The notes under the pieces are model-generated. The model saw nothing but the letters and a program-made list of their open reading frames with translations. It searched no databases and had not been told where the DNA came from. DNA of 64,000 bases. It comes from Pedobacter xixiisoli. GTDB lineage: Bacteria; Bacteroidota; Bacteroidia; Sphingobacteriales; Sphingobacteriaceae. A program made the position numbers and the translations under genes. Shown piece after piece: positions 44,748 to 51,912 of the stretch (position 1 is its first letter; each line of letters opens with the position of its first letter). The DNA lies in contig NZ_OCMT01000001.1 in assembly GCF_900215335.1 (NCBI RefSeq), positions 248,001 through 312,000 of the forward strand, in the 5' to 3' direction.

Positions 44748-45296
44748 TTAATCTTCTATTCTCCGGTATTTTAAGATATTGCTACTTCCTTCAATTGTTA
44801 CTTGTATCCGAGTTGGATAATCGTCTATTTGTTTAAATATTTCTCTCGAATAAAATTCTGGATACTTGAAGTTGATTATCTCATTGTTGGGATTTAGCTG
44901 ATACATAGCTGTATCTGTTAAAGATTCGTCGTTAAAAGATTTGAAATTTGGCGTATTTTTAATTAACTGTATAATATTAATTTTATCCATTTCGCTAATT
45001 TCAATTTCTGTTTCTTGTATCCTTTCGGGCATTCCTTTCACAGAATTATTCAAGATTTTGAATTTATCTTTTAATTTTATGTGCAAATGCGCTAAGTCTT
45101 TGTTTACATCATTTTCTGATATACTTAATTCATCAATGGTATTGGTTAAACAGAATAATACGATAGGTGCAATTAAAACCAAAGAAGATATGATTCCAAT
45201 TATCGTTCTTTTCTTTATTGAGAAGTATAGCACAGTAATTCCAATTAAGAAAAACATGCCTAAGAATAATATACCGTAAATTAAAGACATTCCCAT
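44748..45296 (-). CDS. Uncharacterised protein with two N-terminal membrane helices
   Basis: 182 residues. Two transmembrane helices (about 4-27 and 33-52) are followed by a soluble region of about 125 residues, probably periplasmic or cytoplasmic, rich in Lys/Asp/Ile. A start at Met3 is equally possible. No recognised domain. It begins seven bases after the ferritin-like gene stop, so it is the last gene of that run. Confidence 0.72.
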   Translation of the reverse strand: MGMSLIYGILFLGMFFLIGITVLYFSIKKRTIIGIISSLVLIAPIVLFCLTNTIDELSISENDVNKDLAHLHIKLKDKFKILNNSVKGMPERIQETEIEISEMDKINIIQLIKNTPNFKSFNDESLTDTAMYQLNPNNEIINFKYPEFYSREIFKQIDDYPTRIQVTIEGSSNILKYRRIED

Positions 45297-45303
45297 TTCT
45301 TAA

Positions 45304-46041
45304 TCAATTTGTAGCATATCCGCCTTGCTGATGATTAGACAACTTTTGAATGGTCTTATTAAATTTCGAGCTCATCTTTCTCCAATACTTTCTAAAGTCT
45401 ACTTTACCGGCTCTAAATAGTTTTTTATGAGCATGCCATACAACTAAAGTAGTCGAGAAATAGAAAATAGAATAGCCGCAATAGGATAGTAAGCGAATAA
45501 ACTTGTTTTTATCGCTATAAATAATAGCGAGCCGTTCCATCTGGAATCTGATATGTGGCGCTTCGTCAATTAAGATATCTGTGCATATCTGTTTAAGCAA
45601 TTTACAATTAGTGGCATCTTTTAGACATTGGTAAAATACTTGCGCTGCATTTTCAACTGTAATAACGGCAATCGTCCAAGACTCCATATCTGTATAAAGT
45701 CCACGAAATTTCCTAAATAAACTATCTCCCCAATTTTTCTTGATTCTTTTTTCTCCAATTAAATCAATATACTTTCCAAGGTTGTTTCCATGCTTTTGCT
45801 CTTCTTTGATGAATAGTCTGATGGCTTCAACGTAATTATCGTCATTTAACTTTCTGGCGTATTTTTTAGCGGCATTGATTAGGTTGCTACCATCCGAAGT
45901 TTCGCCCAATTGCCAAGCTTGTAAAGATTTTAATATATGTTGCCTTTCTGTTAATGTAAGCTCGGGAGCAATAGTCCAATCAATTCTTTGTTTTTTTAGG
46001 TTTTCCGAAAAGTACTGCAGCCAGTTTTGAGAGTTTTGCAT
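45304..46041 (-). CDS. Ferritin-like di-iron protein
   Basis: 245 residues, mostly helical. The di-iron ligand pattern of the ferritin-like superfamily is visible: Glu47 (QLGETS), Glu81-xx-His84 (EEQKHG), Glu130 (VENAAQ) and Glu160-xx-His163 (DEAPHI). Spacing between the two ExxH units suits a four-helix bundle. A basic C-terminal tail follows a hydrophobic stretch (GYSIFYFSTTLVVWH). No specific family recognised; an oxygenase or iron-handling role is possible but unproven. It lies between membrane-protein genes. Confidence 0.8.
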   Translation of the reverse strand: MQNSQNWLQYFSENLKKQRIDWTIAPELTLTERQHILKSLQAWQLGETSDGSNLINAAKKYARKLNDDNYVEAIRLFIKEEQKHGNNLGKYIDLIGEKRIKKNWGDSLFRKFRGLYTDMESWTIAVITVENAAQVFYQCLKDATNCKLLKQICTDILIDEAPHIRFQMERLAIIYSDKNKFIRLLSYCGYSIFYFSTTLVVWHAHKKLFRAGKVDFRKYWRKMSSKFNKTIQKLSNHQQGGYATN

Positions 46042-46052
46042 TTTATTTAGAG

Positions 46053-46340
46053 TTAGAAATTTAATAATCTGAGATATATGAACGCAATTGGGATATTTAA
46101 TAAAATGAAGCTAATTGTTTTAACGTATTCTATCGGTTTTTCTCGTTTTATAAATGCGGCCAGTATCACCGTTAGAAGCACTAGGATATTAACAGGGACA
46201 ATGAAAATCAAATAATAAAATCCAATAGGTAGTAATACAGAAGCGCCAGTAATAAGGTACGACAAGAATAGCAAGGTGCCTAATGCGAAAGACCAAATTG
46301 CGGTTAGTTTACCAATGCTAATTTCAGTGATATTTTCCAT
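46053..46340 (-). CDS. Small integral membrane protein
   Basis: 95 residues with three transmembrane helices (about 14-33, 40-62 and 74-93). The last helix and LLNIPIAFIYLRLL resemble the C terminus of the 48116-48439 protein (MLINIPIGIFFVWL), so they may be paralogues. It is in the minus-strand run with the DUF4173 gene 13 bases upstream. No function assigned. Confidence 0.75.
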   Translation of the reverse strand: MENITEISIGKLTAIWSFALGTLLFLSYLITGASVLLPIGFYYLIFIVPVNILVLLTVILAAFIKREKPIEYVKTISFILLNIPIAFIYLRLLNF

Positions 46341-46352
46341 CGTTAATTTTGC

Positions 46353-48032
46353 TTAATACGTTTTCTTTAATGTTTTCAAGGCTTCCCACTCCAAATAGCT
46401 AAAAGACAACCATGAAGTTTTCTTCTCCAAAAACCAGTTAATTTTGTTGTCTAGTCTTTGATTGAAGCCATCTTTTGCATTTTTAATGGCTAGTGCTTTT
46501 CTTTCTGTTTTGCTCAATGGAGGAGCTATATTTGTTCCTTCTAAAGTAACTTCTACAGTTCCAGTAGCTGTAGAATCTACTGCCGCTTTTATTTCATCGT
46601 TACCTGCCTGTTCTTTTTCTTCCTGTGTAATCACATATTTTAAAAGTAATCCTCGATTCTTTTCTAATATCGGAGTGATTTTATCGGAAAGCCCCATTAA
46701 ATGGTCTACATCAACGCTAATTCTATTAGAATTACTAAGATTATAATTCATAATTAAAGCATCCCAATTCACAAAACTTAAAACGACCAACAGTGTGTAC
46801 CATATTTTCGAGTTTATACGATATAAAAAGAAAACGGTCTTCTGTTTTGCAACCTTAATATAAACCGTAGCCAATCCAATAAGAGATAAAGTAGCAAAAA
46901 CTGCCACGCCAATTCTTTTGTAAGTTAAACCATGGTAAAAAATGTAATCGTAATCCCTATGGAAAACCGAGAGCACTAAAAATATATTCTGAGCAATCCA
47001 AATGTAGGCTAAGAGCTTAATCCATTTGTTTTTTCGGTAGAAATTCAAATTGCCGCTAAAGAAATACACGATAATCAACATGGCGATGACGATGCTAAAA
47101 ATCAAAGTATTGGTTCCATCGTGCAACTCGGCAGAGAAATTTTTGCTAGCATCAACTGCGTTGTTAAACCATAACGTAGCCGTATCAATCGCATTTAAAA
47201 ACAAAAGCAGTAAGTTTAGTGCCGTAAAAGAGATAATGCCTATAACGTTTTCGGTTTTCAGTGCTAGTTTTTTACCTGTCTGATTTCCTGATAATAACAT
47301 CCTAAAGTCCTGAAAAAGAGATGGTTTTTTAATATCCCTACGCTTTCTAGTTAATTGGTCATCTTCTCCAATTTCAACGTCATCCAGTAATTTGCTTTTA
47401 ATCCCCACTGTAATGCCTGCGGTAATGCTGATTCCCAATAATAAGAATAGGCATTTAGGTAAGCTGATATCGATAAAAAAGAAGTTGAAAATGGTATTGA
47501 AGAAGTGGCTGATGTGATCGGTAACCAAACGAATATATTTATCGAAAATAGGATTGGCAACACTATACAACGAGCAGAAAATGATGACCATTAACAGTGG
47601 AAGTACAATATATTTTACGGGTTTTAAAATAGGCTTAAAGTTAAATTTGCCCAACTTGGTACCTTTCAGTTTGGTAATGATGCCATAAGGGCCGCTGATA
47701 ATTTGTAAAACTCCCCAAACCAACGCGGTAATGCTCGATTTCAGCATTACAAAATGTGCGGTACCCAAATAAATCAACAAAGTGATGAACCAAGTAATGA
47801 TAGCTAGCATGGAATTGTCGTAAGTAATATAGGTGGCTATCGCTAAATGTGGCAAGGCGGTGTAAAGCTTGTTTTTATGGAAAGGAATATCACTGTCTGT
47901 GAAAGTGATGGCGATAATAAATAAACTATATAGCAGTAAGTTAAGTCCTAAAAATTCGTCCCAAAAAAGGAGTTCGAAGATTAATCCGCCAATAAGTAGG
48001 AGCGGAAGACGATAATCGATTTTCTGTGTCAT
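46353..48032 (-). CDS. DUF4173-like polytopic membrane protein
   Basis: 559 residues with about 10-12 hydrophobic segments and a soluble C-terminal tail. The start MTQKIDYRLPLLLIGG and the VFATLSLIGLATVYIKV, LNRKNKW-like and SYLEWEAL segments match the DUF4173 pattern as I remember it. The C-terminal part contains a Thr-rich linker (ATGTVEVTLEGTNIAPP). Function is unknown. It lies next to genes bearing the shared dyad motif. Confidence 0.78.
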   Translation of the reverse strand: MTQKIDYRLPLLLIGGLIFELLFWDEFLGLNLLLYSLFIIAITFTDSDIPFHKNKLYTALPHLAIATYITYDNSMLAIITWFITLLIYLGTAHFVMLKSSITALVWGVLQIISGPYGIITKLKGTKLGKFNFKPILKPVKYIVLPLLMVIIFCSLYSVANPIFDKYIRLVTDHISHFFNTIFNFFFIDISLPKCLFLLLGISITAGITVGIKSKLLDDVEIGEDDQLTRKRRDIKKPSLFQDFRMLLSGNQTGKKLALKTENVIGIISFTALNLLLLFLNAIDTATLWFNNAVDASKNFSAELHDGTNTLIFSIVIAMLIIVYFFSGNLNFYRKNKWIKLLAYIWIAQNIFLVLSVFHRDYDYIFYHGLTYKRIGVAVFATLSLIGLATVYIKVAKQKTVFFLYRINSKIWYTLLVVLSFVNWDALIMNYNLSNSNRISVDVDHLMGLSDKITPILEKNRGLLLKYVITQEEKEQAGNDEIKAAVDSTATGTVEVTLEGTNIAPPLSKTERKALAIKNAKDGFNQRLDNKINWFLEKKTSWLSFSYLEWEALKTLKKTY

Positions 48033-48115
48033 TTGTTTAATAATTATGTTTCTAGTGTTAGGTAGTTTGTGATAAGCGTTTTTTAATAAATTATTGCCTG
48101 TTTAGTCAGTTCAAT

Positions 48116-48439
48116 TTATAGATTGATGTGGTTTAAATCAGCTATCTGAATAGACAACCAAACAAAGAATATCCCAATGGGAATATTGATAAGCATGATA
48201 ATAATAGCATTAAATATTTGTCTCCAATTAGACCTAGCCCCGATTAAATGCAGTAGTAAAATCAGCAAGATGAAACCATTTGTTAGGCAAGCCAATAAGA
48301 TGAAGAAAAATGCACCTATCATCACTTGCTCAACTTTACTGATGGCAAATGCTAAGAATATGCTGATGCCTAGTAACAGCGATATTCTAGCACATCGTTT
48401 TGCGGCAATTACAATAGCTAATTCAGAAGATGCTTTCAT
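48116..48439 (-). CDS. Small membrane protein of the dyad-motif cluster
   Basis: 107 residues, three transmembrane helices (about 20-36, 44-66 and 77-98). It resembles the 46053-46340 protein at its last helix. The dyad/promoter motif at 48442-48467 directly precedes its start codon, giving a 5' leader of only about 13 bases. Confidence 0.75.
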   Translation of the reverse strand: MKASSELAIVIAAKRCARISLLLGISIFLAFAISKVEQVMIGAFFFILLACLTNGFILLILLLHLIGARSNWRQIFNAIIIMLINIPIGIFFVWLSIQIADLNHINL

Positions 48440-48441
48440 TT

Positions 48442-48467
48442 TAAAGTGCTTTGTATTTCAAAGTTAA
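48442..48467 (-). promoter_or_regulatory. Dyad operator/promoter box 3 of the winged-helix regulon
   Basis: Minus-strand reading has TAACTTTG (a TAnnTTTG -7 box) continuing into the dyad CTTTG-N5-CAAAG and then GCACTTTA. The same 25-base pattern occurs at 48821-48846 and 49859-49884. The core GCTTTG..CAAAGT is conserved and the box lies just before the ATG at 48439. Confidence 0.75.
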
Positions 48468-48485
48468 TGGTTAAAAAAAATGGCG

Positions 48486-48797
48486 TTAGCTGCCGGCAAA
48501 AGGAGTTCCGAAAATACCTACAGCTAGTTCGGCCCATATTAGGAATAGGATGAATAAAATTACTGCGCAGATTAAAAATTTCCATTGTGCAGATTTAACC
48601 TTACGAGTAACTAACTCAATTGCCAAACCAGTTAGGGTTAGTAGAGTGCCCATTATTATAAAATCAAATAGCTTCCAATCTACTTCGTTGGTAAATTGCA
48701 TGGCTACCAGTGGTATAGCTAAAATTAAGGCGATGATTCCAAAGGTGATGATAAGCCTTTGTTTGGTGTTTGTTGTGGATACTGTTTCTGTTTTCAT
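48486..48797 (-). CDS. Small membrane protein of the dyad-motif cluster
   Basis: 103 residues with three or four transmembrane helices (about 17-34, 42-60 and 72-97). It has its own copy of the dyad box at 48821-48846, so it is a separate transcription unit, although it lies between two other box-bearing genes. No recognised domain. Confidence 0.75.
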   Translation of the reverse strand: MKTETVSTTNTKQRLIITFGIIALILAIPLVAMQFTNEVDWKLFDFIIMGTLLTLTGLAIELVTRKVKSAQWKFLICAVILFILFLIWAELAVGIFGTPFAGS

Positions 48798-48820
48798 GAT
48801 TATTGTTATTAAAGTTAATA

Positions 48821-48846
48821 TAAAGTACTTTGTTTTTCAAAGTTAA
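48821..48846 (-). promoter_or_regulatory. Dyad operator/promoter box 2 of the winged-helix regulon
   Basis: The best dyad of the three: AAAGTACTTTG followed by TTTTTCAAAGT, i.e. ACTTTG-N5-CAAAGT with perfect 6-5-6 arms. The TAACTTTG box is at 48838-48845 and the ATG at 48797, leaving a 5' leader of about 34 bases. AAAGTACTTT is itself a palindrome, giving three half-sites. Confidence 0.78.
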
Positions 48847-48861
48847 AGTTCAAAAAAAAAA

Positions 48862-49158
48862 TTAAATTCCTTTGATCATCTTTTCGAGTGCATCTAAATG
48901 CTGTTTGAAAGATTGTCTGCCTAATTCGGTTATGGTATAAGTAGTATTTGTTTTTTTGCCAATAAATGCTTTGGTTACTTTTAAGTATTCTGCTTGTTCC
49001 AAAGTATTCAAGTGCGAAGCAAGGTTGCCGTCGGTTAAGTCTAAAAGTTGCTTAAGCTCATTAAAACTCACACCGTCATTTACAATCAGTACAGACATCA
49101 CACCCAGCCTAATTCGGCTGTCGAAAATTTTATTTAGTGCTTCTATCGGGTTTTTCAT
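48862..49158 (-). CDS. Winged-helix transcriptional regulator (PF13601-like)
   Basis: 98 residues, a single winged-helix DNA-binding domain. The recognition region is GVSFNELKQLLDLTDGNLASHLNTLEQAEYLKV, typical of HTH_34 regulators in Bacteroidota. The wing is IGKKTNTTYTITELG. It is small, has no sensor domain, and lies 66 bp downstream of the membrane-protein gene whose promoter carries dyad box 1. Three dyad boxes in the neighbourhood make it the natural candidate regulator. Whether it represses or activates is unknown. Confidence 0.85.
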   Translation of the reverse strand: MKNPIEALNKIFDSRIRLGVMSVLIVNDGVSFNELKQLLDLTDGNLASHLNTLEQAEYLKVTKAFIGKKTNTTYTITELGRQSFKQHLDALEKMIKGI

Positions 49159-49224
49159 TTTAACTTAAGTTTTTTGTTGTTTAGATAAACGGCGTGTTAC
49201 TTACAACTTAAAACGTATAACTTA

Positions 49225-49854
49225 TTACTTCTTTTCATATTTAAAATACATGATTAAACCGTATAGAATATGTAACACACCGAACCCGAACGCCCAAAAT
49301 AGGAGGCCGTATCCCACATAAAACATGGTTATAAGTCCGATAGCGATTTCGCACATGCCTAAAAACTTAATATCCGAATAGGTGTATTTGCTAGCGTTGA
49401 TAAGGGCTAATCCGTAAAAAATTAAAGTGCTTGGAGCAATTAAACCTGCGGCATTTCTATGGTTTAATAGCAACGCAATTACAAAAAGACCACCCGTAGC
49501 CAGTGGAATAGCTAGGTTGATCAAAAGGTTTTTAGAAGTTTTGTCCCAAATTGGCAGGTTCTTTTTCTTACTTTGTCTATAAGTGAAGAAAATACCACCT
49601 AAAACAGCCACTGCCAGCACTATTAGTGCGATTAAAATCAGCTCTCCTTCTAAAAACATCACATTTACATTGTCGTAGCTACTAGATTTGTGATTTCCAA
49701 AAGCTGTAATCGAACGATGAGCAAAATAGGCACCTATCAATGCCGTTATTCCAGCAAAGACTCCAGAAAGCCCGCTTAAAGAAATAAATCTCGATGAACG
49801 ATTCATGATATTCCTGATATCATTTAGCGTATCTAATTGCTCTTGTTGGTTCAT
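49225..49854 (-). CDS. Integral membrane protein co-transcribed with the winged-helix regulator
   Basis: 209 residues: a cytoplasmic N-terminal segment (MNQQEQLDTLNDIRNIMNRSS) and about six transmembrane helices (roughly 25-45, 70-90, 105-130, 135-150, 155-175 and 180-200). No recognised domain. The dyad box 1 and promoter lie directly upstream (49859-49905). With the regulator gene it forms a two-gene operon, so the box would also control the regulator (autoregulation). Confidence 0.78.
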   Translation of the reverse strand: MNQQEQLDTLNDIRNIMNRSSRFISLSGLSGVFAGITALIGAYFAHRSITAFGNHKSSSYDNVNVMFLEGELILIALIVLAVAVLGGIFFTYRQSKKKNLPIWDKTSKNLLINLAIPLATGGLFVIALLLNHRNAAGLIAPSTLIFYGLALINASKYTYSDIKFLGMCEIAIGLITMFYVGYGLLFWAFGFGVLHILYGLIMYFKYEKK

Positions 49855-49858
49855 TTTT

Positions 49859-49905
49859 TAAAGTGCTTTGTAGTTCAAAGTTAAGAATGGATTTTTGATT
49901 TGCAA
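49859..49905 (-). promoter_or_regulatory. Dyad operator/promoter box 1 with full promoter
   Basis: Minus strand: TTG at 49903-49905, a 19-base spacer, TAACTTTG at 49876-49883, and the dyad CTTTG-N5-CAAAG at 49866-49880. The dyad overlaps the -7 box and start point, so a bound protein would occlude RNA polymerase. The start codon is at 49854, giving a very short leader. Confidence 0.8.
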
Positions 49906-49952
49906 ATTTTTTTTTGATTGCGTGTATTAATTTTAATAATGCATTCAGCTAG

Positions 49953-50006
49953 AGACGCAAAATATTGCGTCTGTACCCTAAATTAGGCAAAGCCTATTTT
50001 AGGGTA
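49953..50006. repeat. Two hairpins upstream of lolD
   Basis: First: AGACGCAA and TTGCGTCT with loop AATA (49953-49972), a common Bacteroidota interspersed hairpin. Second: TACCCTAAA and TTTAGGGTA enclose TAGGC-AAA-GCCTA (49974-50006). The second ends 28 bases before the lolD start and lies in its probable 5' leader or promoter region. Confidence 0.75.
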
Positions 50007-50034
50007 TTTATCGGCAATTCTGTACATTTGTTCC

Positions 50035-50685
50035 ATGTTACAAGCCAAAGGGATAAAAAAAACATACGGAAATCTTCAGATTTTAAAAGGGGTAGATTTT
50101 GAAGTCTCTGAAGGGGAAATTGTAAGTATTATTGGAGCTTCTGGTGCTGGTAAAAGTACATTGTTACATATTTTAGGAACTTTAGACCAGCCCGATACCG
50201 GTTCTGTAACATTAAAAGGAAGAGAAGTCAACAAACTTTCTGGGGAGATTTTAAGTGTTTTCAGAAATCAGAATATTGGCTTTATTTTTCAGTTCCATCA
50301 TTTATTACCAGAGTTTAATGCGCTAGAAAATATCTGTATACCAGCTTTTATTGCAAAAAAAAGTAAGAAAGAAGCAGAAAAAAGAGCTTTCGAATTACTG
50401 GATTTATTCGGCTTAAAAGACCGTGCTTATCATAAACCCAACGAACTGTCGGGTGGCGAACAGCAACGTATTTCGGTAGCCAGAGCTTTAGTGAATCATC
50501 CTTCTATTGTATTGGCAGATGAGCCTTCTGGAAATCTAGATTCTGAGAACGCAAATGCGCTCCATCAGCTTTTTATTAGTTTGCGTGATAATTTCAAGCA
50601 GACTTTTGTGATTGTTACCCACAACAACGAATTGGCTAAAATTAGCGATAGGGTGGTGACGATGAAGGATGGCTTAATCATTTAA
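50035..50685 (+). CDS. lolD: LolD-like ABC transporter ATP-binding protein
   Basis: 216 residues. Walker A is [11 protein letters not shown], the Q-loop is [12 protein letters not shown], the signature is [15 protein letters not shown], Walker B is [14 protein letters not shown], and the switch His is in VTHNNEL. The HHLLPEF motif and short length are typical of LolD, which powers release of lipoproteins from the inner membrane with LolCE. The membrane partner is not adjacent, so the specific role is inferred from family resemblance. Confidence 0.9.
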   Translation: MLQAKGIKKTYGNLQILKGVDFEVSEGEIVSIIGASGAGKSTLLHILGTLDQPDTGSVTLKGREVNKLSGEILSVFRNQNIGFIFQFHHLLPEFNALENICIPAFIAKKSKKEAEKRAFELLDLFGLKDRAYHKPNELSGGEQQRISVARALVNHPSIVLADEPSGNLDSENANALHQLFISLRDNFKQTFVIVTHNNELAKISDRVVTMKDGLII

Positions 50686-50744
50686 TTTTTGGAGCAGTAT
50701 TTAATCATTCTCTCAGGCAAAATTCATTCATTAAAATATAAAAT

Positions 50745-51215
50745 TTGAAAATTCTAATTACCGGTGGTAAAACAGCAACTGCTTTAAAATTAATTAAGGC
50801 GTTTAATCATGATGAAATCCTTTTAGGCGACTATGGCGATATGCCAAAGATCAGTACCAGTTCTTATTCTTTTGCTGAACTTGGTAAATGGAACGTTGAT
50901 GTGCTAGCGCATAATTTGCTGACCAAATGCCTAGATAATGGCGTAGAACTATTGTTGCCAATTTACGAAGCTGAAATTACAGCATTGTCTAAATCATTGG
51001 TATTATTTGATGAATTTGGGATAAAAGTTTTGGTACCAGAAAATCCTCAGTTTAATCCTCAGAAAATTAAAGAATGCTGCGTTTTTGAAAATGGTAAGCT
51101 GATTTACACTTCATCCGATATAGAAATAGATGAGAGCGTGGACTTCAACGGAGCCTATACCTTTGATGCCGAGACGAAAGAGTTTGCACTTATCTCTATC
51201 GCAAATTCTCAGTAA
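50745..51215 (+). CDS. Stand-alone pre-ATP-grasp-like protein
   Basis: 156 residues from a TTG start at 50745 (KILITGGKTATALKLIKAF). The fold pattern is a Rossmann-like N-terminal domain of ATP-grasp enzymes: NHDEILLGDYGDMP, ELLLPIYEAEITALSKSLVLFDEFGIKVLVPENPQF. The catalytic ATP-grasp domain that should follow is absent, so it is a truncated or domain-split relative. It is 50 bp upstream of a HAD-like protein on the same strand, and the pair may act together. Function unknown. Confidence 0.7.
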   Translation: MKILITGGKTATALKLIKAFNHDEILLGDYGDMPKISTSSYSFAELGKWNVDVLAHNLLTKCLDNGVELLLPIYEAEITALSKSLVLFDEFGIKVLVPENPQFNPQKIKECCVFENGKLIYTSSDIEIDESVDFNGAYTFDAETKEFALISIANSQ

Positions 51216-51265
51216 GAGTTTAATAACCGCCTCACTTTTACCTTTTTATTTTTGACTTTTTTTCC

Positions 51266-51871
51266 ATGTCTTTCGAAAAATATCTTTCCAATAAGAAAGC
51301 TTTAATCATCACTTTAGATGATGCGCTGTATCCTAAAAAAGATTATCTACTACAGGTTTATTATCTGTTTTCTGAATTTATGGCCTATTCAGAGCAAATA
51401 GATGCAAAAGCCATCGTAGATTTTATGAGTAAGGAATACGCCGAGAATGGAGAGCAAAGTATTTTTGCAAAGACGGCTACACAATTTGGTATTCCAGAAA
51501 AATACGAGCAGAATTTTAACCTGCTGTTTGAGACTGCTCGACTGCCTTTGAAATTATTGCTGTTTCAAAATGTTTTGGAGCTACTACAGCAAGTGGTTTT
51601 AGATAGAAAGCAGTTGTTTATTTTGGTTGACGGAAATCCAGCGGAGGCAATAAATAAAATTAAGCAAATAGAATGGAACGGTTTAGAGCAATATCTTAAA
51701 TTGTATTTTACAGCAGAATATCATAACTCGGCTAACGAAGCAGTAATTGAATTGTTAAAAGAACAAAGCCTTGAAAAAGATGAAGTTGTGTTGTTCTTCG
51801 CTAAAAACCAGCCAGAAAGTAATTTCGTAGATGCTGATATAGAATGTTTTTCTGTAACAGAAATATTGTAG
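51266..51871 (+). CDS. HAD-superfamily-like protein lacking the catalytic Asp
   Basis: 201 residues with the HAD fold order. Motif I should read DxDx(T/V); here it is ITLDDALY, where the nucleophile Asp is replaced by Thr and the following Thr by Ala. Motif II is FILVDGNP (Asp in place of the Ser/Thr expected). The motif III Lys region EYHNSANEA lacks the Lys. The rest (cap helices, GLEQYLKLYF) still fits a HAD protein. It is probably catalytically inactive and may bind a phosphorylated ligand. It follows the pre-ATP-grasp gene. Confidence 0.72.
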   Translation: MSFEKYLSNKKALIITLDDALYPKKDYLLQVYYLFSEFMAYSEQIDAKAIVDFMSKEYAENGEQSIFAKTATQFGIPEKYEQNFNLLFETARLPLKLLLFQNVLELLQQVVLDRKQLFILVDGNPAEAINKIKQIEWNGLEQYLKLYFTAEYHNSANEAVIELLKEQSLEKDEVVLFFAKNQPESNFVDADIECFSVTEIL

Positions 51872-51912
51872 AGAATATTTCGTTAATTAGTGTGCTTATT
51901 AAATCATTTAAA

